From a virus: a stretch of 64,000 nt of DNA. The translations under genes and the position numbers were made by a program. The notes beneath the pieces are model-generated. The model ran no database searches. It saw only the letters and a list, made by a program, of their open reading frames with translations, and was not told the DNA's origin. Shown piece by piece: positions 41,106-47,774 of this stretch (the stretch's first letter is position 1; every line of letters begins with the position of its first letter). The stretch lies in IMG/VR virus record IMGVR_UViG_3300035698_007281, positions 1-64,000 of that record; one strand, given 5' to 3'.

Positions 41106-41372
41106 TTAGGCGGTCAAGGCGGCCCTGGTCCTATCCTCGTAGGCCTGGACCTCCGAGTCCAGGAACTTCGGGTCGGCCTGTTCCACGGTGGCCCTGTAGA
41201 TCGCGTAGGCTTCCTTGGCCAGGACTTCCAGTTCCTTGACCGTCTTCCGGCGGTAGTTGGTGGTGGTCTCGATGGCGGCAGCCTTGCCGACAACACCACA
41301 TCTCGACATCTGGATCTGGGTGATGAGGTCTGTCTTCCGGCTTCTCTCGGCGATGTTGTTTCCAAATGCCAT
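41106..41372 (-). CDS. Small early-type protein, unknown
   Basis: 88 residues, helical (RRKTVKELEVLAKEAYAIYR; QAYEDRTRAALTA). ATG 41372 with AAAGGGA. First gene after the promoter at 41427-41455. No family recognised. Confidence 0.6.
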   Translation of the reverse strand: MAFGNNIAERSRKTDLITQIQMSRCGVVGKAAAIETTTNYRRKTVKELEVLAKEAYAIYRATVEQADPKFLDSEVQAYEDRTRAALTA

Positions 41373-41426
41373 GTCTGTCCCTTTCGTCTCGTGGTTACGT
41401 GTTCGGTTGTTTACTTCACTGAGAGT

Positions 41427-41455
41427 ATTATCGGCGAGGGTGGTTCGTTTGTCAA
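41427..41455 (-). promoter_or_regulatory. Sigma70 promoter cassette
   Basis: TTGACA (41455-41450), 17-bp spacer, GATAAT (41432-41427), leader ACTCTCAGTGAAGTAAACAA. Upstream block AAAGTTTTTCTGATTTT is intact. Confidence 0.85.
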
Positions 41456-41481
41456 GGATAAAATCAGAAAAACTTTCCGGC

Positions 41482-41745
41482 CTAGAACTCCAAGGCCTGG
41501 AGGCCCAGTTCGTCGGCCGACATCCCGACGGTATCGAGTTGCGGCTTCCCGCCCCAGTACACGTCCGACATCTGGCCACGGCCCTGGGCCATCCGGACGA
41601 TCACGTCGGTGACCTGGACGGTGGGATCCTCGTTGAACTTCGAGGAGGACAGGTAACGGATCAAGTCGTCGTGATTCTCGCGGTTGGCTTCCAACATCTC
41701 AGTGAGGCGGACGACCTGGGCTTCCAGTTTCTTGATGTGGTTCAT
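41482..41745 (-). CDS. Small coiled-coil protein, unknown
   Basis: 87 residues, N-terminal coiled coil (HIKKLEAQVVRLTEMLEANR) and a C-terminal mixed part (RGQMSDVYWGGKPQLDTVGM). ATG 41745 with AAAGG. It lies downstream of an unusually long, structured leader (41781-42050). No family recognised. Confidence 0.6.
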   Translation of the reverse strand: MNHIKKLEAQVVRLTEMLEANRENHDDLIRYLSSSKFNEDPTVQVTDVIVRMAQGRGQMSDVYWGGKPQLDTVGMSADELGLQALEF

Positions 41746-41780
41746 GGTGAGGCCTTTCCGGTTGGGGTTGGTTTCGGTTG

Positions 41781-42050
41781 TCATCGACGAGCGGTGATAT
41801 TGTCCCGTGTCGGGTCTTGTCCGGCGGGCCGCCTGGGCGGTTCTTATCACTATCCGTTTGGACCGGCGCGACGTTGTTATCGCGTCACCTTCGCCGATGG
41901 TTTGTGACACACCGCCGGGCGTCTCTCTGAGACTACCTCTGCCTTTCGCGGACAGAACTCCGGATGGGTGAGAACCTGGGTCTTCTCGGCTGTCTACTGG
42001 CCTTGCCCTTGCGGTCACCTTCCCGGCGGTGTGTCGTATTCGGTTGTCAA
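41781..42050 (-). ncRNA. Candidate structured non-coding RNA or leader insertion
   Basis: Unlike the other cassettes, which have 35-60-nt leaders, this one has about 320 nt. On the minus strand GACACACCGCCGGG (42035-42022) pairs perfectly with CCCGGCGGTGTGTC (41919-41906), a 14-bp stem. It encloses three hairpins: GAGAA/TTCTC near 41987-41970, TCTGTC/GGCAGA near 41956-41938, and GTCTC/GAGAC near 41933-41921. Downstream, GTGATA (41850-41845) pairs with TATCAC (41798-41793), enclosing CCCG-ACA-CGGG. The insertion is bracketed by copies of GACAACCGAA (42048 and 41782). No convincing coding frame was found in it. Confidence 0.6.
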
Positions 42051-42070
42051 TACGTCATTCATCTACAAAC

Positions 42071-42099
42071 ATTATCGGCCAAGGTGGATCATTTGTCAA
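42071..42099 (-). promoter_or_regulatory. Sigma70 promoter cassette driving the structured leader
   Basis: TTGACA (42099-42094), 17-bp spacer, GATAAT (42076-42071). The following bases (GTTTGTAGATGAATGACGTA) do not match the common GTGAAGCAA leader; similarity returns at ACAACCGAATACGA, after which the structured segment begins. Confidence 0.85.
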
Positions 42100-42181
42100 G
42101 AGGAAAATAAGAAAAACTTCGGCCCATAGAAAAGGCCCCCCGGTTGGCGGCCGGAAGGCCTGGGGCGCTGAGTTGGTTTTC

Positions 42182-42571
42182 TCAATCGTCCGAGATCTCC
42201 AGGGTGAGTTGGAGTTCGTCCAGGAGGGCCTGGGTCAGGGGGTCGAGGAACGCCCCGTTGAGATCTTCGGCGGCCATGGCGGACTCCAAACCATCGTTGG
42301 ACGGGACCCCGTTGTATCGGTAGTGGACGCCCTCGGGGAGATCCTGTTCCCCGTCGGTCGGCCAGTCGTCGAAGTCGGTTGGGTCGGCGTCGTGCATGAT
42401 CTCGTCAATCACGCACTCGTAGGCCTCCTCCCAGGTCGAGGCCCGGACGATCCCCAGGACCCCCAGGGGTTCCCGGTAGATCCACAGGGGGCCGAACCCC
42501 GCGTCCCAGATCCGGATGGGGGAACCGAAGCGCGTCTTCGCTCCGCTGAGACTCTGGTCGTCGGCGATCAC
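42182..42571 (-). CDS. Acidic protein, unknown
   Basis: 129 residues, acidic (VIDEIMHDADPTDFDDWPTD), with an N-terminal strand-rich segment (RIWDAGFGPLWIYREPLGVL). Its start overlaps the membrane-protein stop upstream (ATGA). No family recognised; could be a small inhibitor-type early protein, which is speculation. Confidence 0.55.
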   Translation of the reverse strand: MIADDQSLSGAKTRFGSPIRIWDAGFGPLWIYREPLGVLGIVRASTWEEAYECVIDEIMHDADPTDFDDWPTDGEQDLPEGVHYRYNGVPSNDGLESAMAAEDLNGAFLDPLTQALLDELQLTLEISDD

Positions 42572-42843
42572 TTGGACACCTCCTCGGCGCGTTCGGCCTG
42601 GGAGTCGTACACGGCCACGTCACCCAGGAACATCCGGGCGGTCGAGATGAAGAACCACGACATCCCGATGGTCTCGATCACGTCCCAGGTGGTCAACCAC
42701 TCGGGGACACAATCAGCGATGGCGGCGATGACCATGATGACCAGGGCCAGGACACCGATCCCGCCCAGGACTCCGGCGATCATACCCATGATCATCCGGT
42801 CGTTCCGGCTTTCCTTGTTGATGCTGATCTCGATTCGCTTCAT
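42568..42843 (-). CDS. Small membrane protein with two helices
   Basis: 91 residues: a basic N-terminus, a hydrophobic segment MIAGVLGGIGVLALVIMVIA and a second at about 60-75 (GMSWFFISTARMFLG). AAAGGGA region precedes ATG 42843. Function unknown. Confidence 0.6.
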   Translation of the reverse strand: MKRIEISINKESRNDRMIMGMIAGVLGGIGVLALVIMVIAAIADCVPEWLTTWDVIETIGMSWFFISTARMFLGDVAVYDSQAERAEEVSK

Positions 42844-42865
42844 GCTGCACGTCCCTTTCCGGGGG

Positions 42866-43036
42866 TTAGATATTCGAGTCGGCCAGGATGGCCTTCTCTT
42901 CGGTGGTGAGGGCGAGGTCCAGGTCGCGGCCCTTGCACTCGGGGCAACCGTTGATCCGTGCGTTCTGGACGGCCTTCAGGTTCTGGAAGGTTCGGCCACA
43001 GGCCAGGCATTCGTAGCGGGCGGTCTTTTGAGTCAT
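42866..43036 (-). CDS. Zinc-ribbon mini-protein
   Basis: 56 residues with YECLACGRTFQN and INGCPECKGRD, two CxxC knuckles spaced as in zinc ribbons. ATG 43036 with AAGGAA. Possibly a nucleic-acid- or protein-binding adaptor; no family name can be given. Confidence 0.6.
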   Translation of the reverse strand: MTQKTARYECLACGRTFQNLKAVQNARINGCPECKGRDLDLALTTEEKAILADSNI

Positions 43037-43086
43037 GATTTTTTCCTTGGAAAATCTTTGTGCGACACTTGGTTCGTGCGACAATT

Positions 43087-43113
43087 CCCCGCCCCCCTCC
43101 AAGGAGGGCGGGG
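43087..43113 (-). repeat. Intergenic GC-rich hairpin
   Basis: CCCCGCC and CTCC on the plus strand pair with GGAGGGCGGGG around AA: an 11-bp stem with a three-base bulge, between the 153-residue and zinc-ribbon genes. No T-run follows on the minus strand. Confidence 0.5.
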
Positions 43114-43126
43114 TCCGGCGGTTGAT

Positions 43127-43588
43127 TCAACCGTTGGCCAGATCCTCCAGGGAGGTCAGGGTCGTCCGGCGGTAGCCACAGGCCTCCATGGATCGGGCGG
43201 TCCGTTCGGCCTCTTCCAGGCCCTGGCGGGTGACGGCGGCTTCGGGAGCGCCCTGGTCGTGGTCGGCCCCACAGACGATGTAGGCGTCCTTGACGGCCAC
43301 GGCCCGGCCGCCGAAGACCAGGAGGGCCACGAGGCGGTCCAGGTCTTCGATGTGGCGGCCGGGCGGGGCGATGGCGAACCGGGCGAGAACCTTACCCGGC
43401 CCGGCGGACATTCGGACCCGAACCTCGAACATCACGCCGGTGTTCCGGATCTCGTGGAGATCTGAGTAACCGGTCCCATTGTCATCGGGGCGGATGATGC
43501 TGATGTCGGTGGAGGCCTTGGCGACGGCGGCCAGGAGGGTGTTCCAGGCGGTGGCTTTGATGGTCTGGATCATTTCTTCGGTGGTCAT
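43127..43588 (-). CDS. Protein of unknown function
   Basis: 153 residues from ATG 43588. N-terminal helix (MTTEEMIQTIKATAWNTLLA), central beta (GVMFEVRVRMSAGPGKVLAR) and a helical C-terminus. AAGGGACAAG precedes the start. Second gene after the promoter at 43762-43790. No family recognised. Confidence 0.55.
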   Translation of the reverse strand: MTTEEMIQTIKATAWNTLLAAVAKASTDISIIRPDDNGTGYSDLHEIRNTGVMFEVRVRMSAGPGKVLARFAIAPPGRHIEDLDRLVALLVFGGRAVAVKDAYIVCGADHDQGAPEAAVTRQGLEEAERTARSMEACGYRRTTLTSLEDLANG

Positions 43589-43599
43589 GGTCTTGTCCC

Positions 43600-43755
43600 T
43601 TAGGCGGCCTTGTGGGCCTTGTACCAGATCGCGGCGAGTTCTCGGATGCCCGTGCATCCGGGAAGATTCGTGCTTTGGTTCTCTCGGAGAAACTTGTAGA
43701 GGTCGGCTTCGTGCCTTGCCTTGCTCGTCATCGCTTTGTTCTGTTCGTTGCTCAT
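43600..43755 (-). CDS. Small basic protein, probably from a leaderless mRNA
   Basis: 51 residues (MSNEQNKAMTSKARHEADLY onward, ending WYKAHKAA). ATG 43755 is six bases after the -10 hexamer, at the expected transcription start, and has no Shine-Dalgarno. Short enough to be missed by length cut-offs. Helical; unknown function. Confidence 0.55.
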   Translation of the reverse strand: MSNEQNKAMTSKARHEADLYKFLRENQSTNLPGCTGIRELAAIWYKAHKAA

Positions 43756-43761
43756 GTATGT

Positions 43762-43790
43762 ATAATACGCTCGCCACAAACAAAAGTCAA
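43762..43790 (-). promoter_or_regulatory. Sigma70 promoter cassette, leaderless subclass
   Basis: TTGACT (43790-43785), 17-bp spacer, TATTAT (43767-43762), then ACATAC and ATGAGC. Upstream block GAAAGTTTTTCTGATTTTC is intact. Confidence 0.75.
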
Positions 43791-43824
43791 CAAGAAAATC
43801 AGAAAAACTTTCCGGGCGAAAAAT

Positions 43825-43848
43825 CCCCCTCCCCGGAGGGAGGAGGAT
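43825..43848 (-). repeat. GC-rich hairpin after the 139-residue gene
   Basis: CCTCC-CTCC pairs with GGAG-GGAGG on either strand at 43827-43848. On the minus strand GGATTTTTCGCC follows, so it could act as a terminator before the next promoter cassette (43762). Confidence 0.45.
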
Positions 43849-43860
43849 CCCGGCGGCTTC

Positions 43861-44280
43861 TTACGGCCCGGCCGGTCCGGCGCGGTAACCGGCGGCCTTG
43901 ATCCGAAGGTAGTTCCGGCCGGTCCGTTCCATGATGGCGGGGACGGTGGCGGTGAAGTGGATGATCGCGGCCTTGACCCGGTCGAAGTCTCTGGTTCGGA
44001 TGATGGCGTCGATGGGATTCCGCCAGTCGATCTTGTTCTCGACCATCTCGAAGGCGGCGGTCAGTTGGACCTGGGTGTACTCTCGGAGGGAGGCCTTGAT
44101 CTCCTTGGAGGTCATCGGGAGATCCCGGTCATCGGCCGAGAGGTCACGGGCCATCACACTGAACGTTCCGAAGACGGTCTGGACTCTGGCGAGTCTGGGC
44201 GACACCATCTCGATGATCCGGCCGAAGGCTTCTTGGTTGTACGTGGCGAGGAAGAATTTCACTCGGCCGTTGATCTTCAT
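43861..44280 (-). CDS. Protein of unknown function
   Basis: 139 residues from ATG 44280 (KINGRVKFFLATYNQEAFGR; TSKEIKASLREYTQVQLTAA). AAGGAA nine bases upstream. An in-frame GTG at the predicted transcription start would add 14 residues (VKHKPERGTSTRNQ). Single gene after the promoter at 44333-44361. A C/G-rich hairpin lies at 43825-43848 just past its stop. Confidence 0.55.
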   Translation of the reverse strand: MKINGRVKFFLATYNQEAFGRIIEMVSPRLARVQTVFGTFSVMARDLSADDRDLPMTSKEIKASLREYTQVQLTAAFEMVENKIDWRNPIDAIIRTRDFDRVKAAIIHFTATVPAIMERTGRNYLRIKAAGYRAGPAGP

Positions 44281-44332
44281 GGTCTGGTTCCTTGTTGAGG
44301 TTCCGCGTTCGGGTTTGTGCTTCACTGAGAGT

Positions 44333-44361
44333 ATTATCGGCGAGGGCGGATCATTTGTCAA
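44333..44361 (-). promoter_or_regulatory. Sigma70 promoter cassette
   Basis: TTGACA (44361-44356), 17-bp spacer, GATAAT (44338-44333), leader ACTCTCAGTGAAGCACAAAC. Upstream block GAAAGTTTTTCTGATTTT intact. Confidence 0.85.
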
Positions 44362-44393
44362 GGGGAAAATCAGAAAAACTTTCGGGCCTGTTT

Positions 44394-44570
44394 TTACATG
44401 GTCCCGATGAAGTAGCCGTCCTCGTCGAACACCTCGATGGTGGCGGTCTTCCCGGAGGGCGACCCCTTGACGCGGTAGTCCCAGTCCGGGTCCTCGATGT
44501 TCAGGCACTCACCGTGGTTCTCGGCCTTGGCGGTGGGGAAGACGGTGGGGGGTTCTTCATTGAGTTTCAT
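44394..44570 (-). CDS. Small acidic protein, unknown
   Basis: 58 residues, acidic (MKLNEEPPTVFPTAKAENHG; TATIEVFDEDGYFIGTM). ATG 44570 with AAGGAA eight bases upstream and sensible spacing from the previous stop. Second gene after the promoter at 44998-45026. No family recognised. Confidence 0.5.
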   Translation of the reverse strand: MKLNEEPPTVFPTAKAENHGECLNIEDPDWDYRVKGSPSGKTATIEVFDEDGYFIGTM

Positions 44571-44593
44571 GGCCTTGGTTCCTTATCTAGGGG

Positions 44594-44956
44594 TTACAGG
44601 TTCTCTACGTGGGTGATGAACTCCTCGGCCGTGTCGAGGCCGAAGTGATTGTTGACCGTCCAGATGTGGAGGCGCTTCACGAAGTCTACCACCTTGGCCC
44701 GGTCGTGACTGGCCAGGAACTTCTGGACCTTGCCAACCAAGTCCACCTTCGTCTTGGTGATGGCCAGGGCAACCTTGGCGGCCGGGCGAAGGGCCTTGGC
44801 CACGCACTCGGACCCCAGGACTCTCTGGGCGTTGGTGTCAAGGTTCTCGACGTGGTGATGCCAACGGATCTTGGTCCCACAGGCATCACAGAAACCCTGG
44901 CCGCCGTCTTCTACGCCAAGGAGTCGTTCGTTTGTCTTGGTCTCGTTAGTGTTCAT
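44594..44956 (-). CDS. Zinc-binding protein, unknown
   Basis: 120 residues. GFCDACGTKIRWHHHVENLD and RVLGSECVAK contain a probable zinc site (CxxCG, His cluster, later Cys). The C-terminal half is helical (VDLVGKVQKFLASHDRAKVV). AAGGAA before ATG. First gene after the promoter at 44998-45026. Confidence 0.6.
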   Translation of the reverse strand: MNTNETKTNERLLGVEDGGQGFCDACGTKIRWHHHVENLDTNAQRVLGSECVAKALRPAAKVALAITKTKVDLVGKVQKFLASHDRAKVVDFVKRLHIWTVNNHFGLDTAEEFITHVENL

Positions 44957-44997
44957 GGCCTTGGTTCCTTGTTGGGGGTTCGTGCTTCACTGAAAGC

Positions 44998-45026
44998 ATT
45001 ATCGGCCAGGGGTAACCATTTGTCAA
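44998..45026 (-). promoter_or_regulatory. Sigma70 promoter cassette
   Basis: TTGACA (45026-45021), 17-bp spacer, GATAAT (45003-44998), leader GCTTTCAGTGAAGCACGAAC. Upstream block GAAAGTTTTTCTGGTTTTC. Confidence 0.85.
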
Positions 45027-45085
45027 GAGGAAAACCAGAAAAACTTTCCGAGAAAGAAATGATGGGACACTTGGTATTGTGGGCG

Positions 45086-45841
45086 CTACCCTCCGAACAT
45101 CCTCTTGATACGCTGGGGGATGTAATCGGTCCAGAGAACGTCGAGGATCAACTTGGACGGTGAAACCCAACCACCATCCCCCCAACGTTCCTCGACCTCG
45201 TCCAACATGAACTTGATCAACTGGTCCTCAGAGTAGTTGGTCCTCTCGGCACGGAGGGTGATCCAATCACCGGCCCCGGCGAAGGCCGAGTACTGGGAAC
45301 CTGTTTCTTTGAGGTTGTACCTCTTCCGGCCCAGGAATCTTTTGGCGTATGAGTCAGCGATGTGTTGGGTGAGTTTCGGGTTGGGGTCGTTGAATTTTGG
45401 TTTGCCCCACCAGGGAATGACTTTTGGATTCTGGTGCAACTTACGAAGGCGTCTGATGAACCCGATCAGGTTCTTGTAGGCGTTGTTCCTTCCTTGGAAC
45501 AAATGGAGGCCAGCATCACACGCCTCGAAGTATTTGGCCATGGCGGCCTTGATTGCCCCCACGCCCATCTCTTCCACGATTTTGGCCAAGAGGTTTTTCT
45601 GTTCGATGATCTCGTCATCGGAGACCCTGTTGTTCTTGGGATCCTGGATTGATTCGACCAGGATGAAGTCGGACTTGTTCCAGGCATCAACCACGACCTC
45701 GACTCGTTTGGGGATGTCCATGTTTGAGACCTCCCTCTCTCGTTTCGTTTCCCCTGGGTGGAGGATCGTGACGGTTAGAGGTTCGCCTTGGACAAATCGT
45801 TGGTGTTGTTCCTTGGACAGTTTCACTGTGAGGTTGGCCAT
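45086..45841 (-). CDS. Protein of unknown function, possible replication or regulatory protein
   Basis: 251 residues from ATG 45841 (GGAG six bases upstream). N-terminal KLSKEQHQRFVQGEPLTVTI and a long helical middle (IVEEMGVGAIKAAMAKYFEA; FIRRLRKLHQNPKVIPWWGK). It is the first minus-strand gene next to the divergent non-coding region, the usual place for an initiator or master regulator. No HTH or catalytic motif could be identified. Confidence 0.55.
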   Translation of the reverse strand: MANLTVKLSKEQHQRFVQGEPLTVTILHPGETKREREVSNMDIPKRVEVVVDAWNKSDFILVESIQDPKNNRVSDDEIIEQKNLLAKIVEEMGVGAIKAAMAKYFEACDAGLHLFQGRNNAYKNLIGFIRRLRKLHQNPKVIPWWGKPKFNDPNPKLTQHIADSYAKRFLGRKRYNLKETGSQYSAFAGAGDWITLRAERTNYSEDQLIKFMLDEVEERWGDGGWVSPSKLILDVLWTDYIPQRIKRMFGG

Positions 45842-46178
45842 TCTGTTCTCCGTTCTTCTTGGCCCAGTATAGCGACCGGGGTTGATATTCGGCGCGCAAC
45901 TACTAACGCTCGTCGGGGGCTTGCGCCCCCTTCTCACGCTGGGTGTCGTTTTTTGATTCTCGTGGGTTCTCTCCCCCTAAAGGGGGAGAGAACTAAGGGG
46001 GTTAAGGGCCTCAGTTTGGTAAGGGTGTGGAGATCCTCTGAATAATCAGAACCCACGAAAAAATTGGATTGAGAAAAATTACATACCCCTTGATGAGATT
46101 CTCTGAGGAAACTTTGAGGGGACCCTGACCCTGGTCGGTATAGTGTGCTGGCACCCAAACCGAAGGAGATCCACCAAC
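45842..46178. promoter_or_regulatory. Divergent non-coding region with nested inverted repeats; origin/control candidate
   Basis: 337 bases without a gene between divergent operons. It holds: a perfect 12-bp hairpin GTTCTCTCCCCC-taaa-GGGGGAGAGAAC (45966-45993), with no T-run on either strand; an outer inverted repeat CGTGGGTTCT (45961-45970) and AGAACCCACG (46048-46057); GGGGGCTTGCGCCCCC near 45914-45929; and an AT-rich stretch at 46040-46085. Outward -10-like hexamers are CTATAC near 45868 (minus) and TATAGT near 46140 (plus), with poor -35 boxes. Confidence 0.6.
45966..45993. repeat. Perfect 12-bp inverted repeat (hairpin)
   Basis: GTTCTCTCCCCC / GGGGGAGAGAAC around TAAA in the divergent intergenic region. 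No adjacent U-tract, so not an obvious terminator; it could be extruded as a cruciform or bind a dimeric protein. Confidence 0.75.
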
Positions 46179-47183
46179 ATGACCAAGAAGAAGTCCAAGA
46201 CAACGGCGGATTCAATGACCCCCACCGATGTGGCCGACATGGCCGACATCAAGAAGCAGTACTCGAAGGATTGCGGCCTGTTCGGTGAGGATCCGGACAT
46301 GACCGTCGCTGAGTGTAAGGGGTGCAAGGTCGAGGACCACGTCATGTGGGTCCTCTGCCAGAAGTCCCACGCCCTCAAGAAGGGTGAGGCCCCTGAGGCC
46401 CCCCAGGAGGCACCGGAACCCCCGGCCGCCCCTGAGGTCGTTGAGAAGGTCGAAGACGCCCCTGAGGCCGTCCAGGCCGTCGAGGAGATCCCCGAGGGGG
46501 TCACTCCTCCGGTCGATGAGATCCCTGAGAACCAGTGGCGCAATAGGACCACCGGGGAAATTATCTTCTTCCCTGAGAATGTGGCGGTTAACGTGGATAA
46601 TTGGGAGAGGATCGAAGGCGCCCTTGAGGAGGCCGAGGTGGACCAGACCGATGGCGGGGACCAGATGTCCGATCAGGAAATGCGGCTCAACCAAAACAAC
46701 GCCATCAGTGGGAGTGGTGGGACTCCGGCCGAGGATGATCCAGGTACTGCCGTCGCGGCCGCCGAGGATGCCCCGTCCAGTGAGTCCCACCCCACCGATG
46801 GCGTGGCCAGTGCCGATGACAAGACCGAGGCGGTCTCGGAGATCCCGGACGCCGGGACGGGTGACCGAGGAGAGGACGCCCCCGACGAGGCCGCCTCGCC
46901 CCCCCGGCCCAAGAAGCTGAAGCCCAAGAAGCCCAGGCCCGCCGGGAAGGAAACTCTCCGGGGGATGGTGGCCGATATCATCTACGCCCTGGGTGACGGC
47001 CTCCACACGGCCCAGGAGGTCACCAAACGTACCATGGAGGCCTATGGGGACAAGATCGCCTCCAGGGCCTCCCTGGAGAAAACGGTGGGGTACGGTATCG
47101 GGTTCGGGAAGGCGTTCGGGATCCTCATCCCCGAGGGCCGGATCACGTTCCGTCTGAAGGTCGGCATCAGCCGGGAAGGGTAG
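46179..47183 (+). CDS. Protein with Cys cluster, acidic linker and C-terminal winged-helix-like domain
   Basis: 334 residues. An N-terminal Cys set (DCGLFGEDPDMTVAECKGCK and WVLCQKS) may bind a metal. Residues about 80-240 are Pro/Glu/Ala-rich and disordered. The C-terminal 70 (TLRGMVADIIYALGDGLHTA, QEVTKRTMEAYGDKIASRAS, then VGYGIGFGKAFGILI) look like a winged helix. It is the first plus-strand gene after the divergent region, with GAAGGAG ten bases from ATG 46179. Possible transcription regulator or initiator; no family recognised. Confidence 0.55.
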   Translation: MTKKKSKTTADSMTPTDVADMADIKKQYSKDCGLFGEDPDMTVAECKGCKVEDHVMWVLCQKSHALKKGEAPEAPQEAPEPPAAPEVVEKVEDAPEAVQAVEEIPEGVTPPVDEIPENQWRNRTTGEIIFFPENVAVNVDNWERIEGALEEAEVDQTDGGDQMSDQEMRLNQNNAISGSGGTPAEDDPGTAVAAAEDAPSSESHPTDGVASADDKTEAVSEIPDAGTGDRGEDAPDEAASPPRPKKLKPKKPRPAGKETLRGMVADIIYALGDGLHTAQEVTKRTMEAYGDKIASRASLEKTVGYGIGFGKAFGILIPEGRITFRLKVGISREG

Positions 47184-47186
47184 ATC

Positions 47187-47771
47187 ATGCGTTGTATCAT
47201 CGGAGCGTTCGGCAACAAGGACATTCTCAACCTCGGTTGGTTCCTGGGTATGCTCGACCGGGTCAAGGCCGAGGGGTTGGTGGGCCAGTATCGGCGCTAT
47301 GCCATGACGCCGTACTGTACCGTCTTGGGTGTGTTCGAGACCAAGTTGAAAGGGCGACAACCTCCCACGGCCGAGGCCGGTGTGGTGGCCGCTGGTAGTT
47401 TCACCAATGCCGAGTCCCTGGGTCTCCGTGGAGGAGAGCGCCCGCTGGATCTTCTCTCCCGTTTCATGGGCCGGACAACTATCGATGATGTGGCGTTGTC
47501 GTGCCGCCTGATCGAGACCACGCCGGTTGAGGGGGTGGCCTTGGTAGTCGTTGGGAATGAACCCGAGAACCCGAGAACCTTCCTCGTCAGAACGTCGAGC
47601 GACCCCTCTATGTTTTTCTGGCGACATGCCCCGAGTGGGTCGATTTACTTCGCCTCTCGGAACGAGCATATTCAACCGTGCGTGTCTTGGGGAACGGCCC
47701 CAGTTGAACTACAACCCGACCACGTCCTGGATCTCAGAACGGGTGGGGTCGCCACAATCACAGGAGTGTAG
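47187..47771 (+). CDS. Possible class II glutamine amidotransferase-like protein
   Basis: 194 residues. MRCIIGAFGNKD at the N-terminus, EGVALVVVGN, TFLVRTSSDPSMFF and SGSIYFASRNEHIQ resemble the strands of class II (Ntn-type) amidotransferase domains, and the length is right. However the Cys is residue 3, not 2, so it would not be N-terminal after Met removal; activity is doubtful. It lies between the wHTH protein and a QueD-like protein. Low-confidence fold call. Confidence 0.35.
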   Translation: MRCIIGAFGNKDILNLGWFLGMLDRVKAEGLVGQYRRYAMTPYCTVLGVFETKLKGRQPPTAEAGVVAAGSFTNAESLGLRGGERPLDLLSRFMGRTTIDDVALSCRLIETTPVEGVALVVVGNEPENPRTFLVRTSSDPSMFFWRHAPSGSIYFASRNEHIQPCVSWGTAPVELQPDHVLDLRTGGVATITGV

Positions 47772-47774
47772 AAC

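Noticed and set aside
16950-45000. Conserved leader peptides starting at GTGAAGCAA in the promoter cassettes
   Set aside because: The frame after GTG ends or shifts differently in almost every copy (for example an immediate TAA at 41427's leader). The conservation is at RNA/DNA level rather than peptide level.
16981-45030. Dispersed repeats that could be mistaken for a CRISPR array
   Set aside because: Copies are hundreds to thousands of bases apart, have -35/-10 hexamers with fixed 17-bp spacing and always precede genes. They are promoters.
46212-47675. Minus-strand frame of about 487 codons opposite the wHTH protein gene
   Set aside because: Gly/Leu/Asp-rich shadow of the acidic linker on the other strand. 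No RBS, and it would run across the divergent promoter region.
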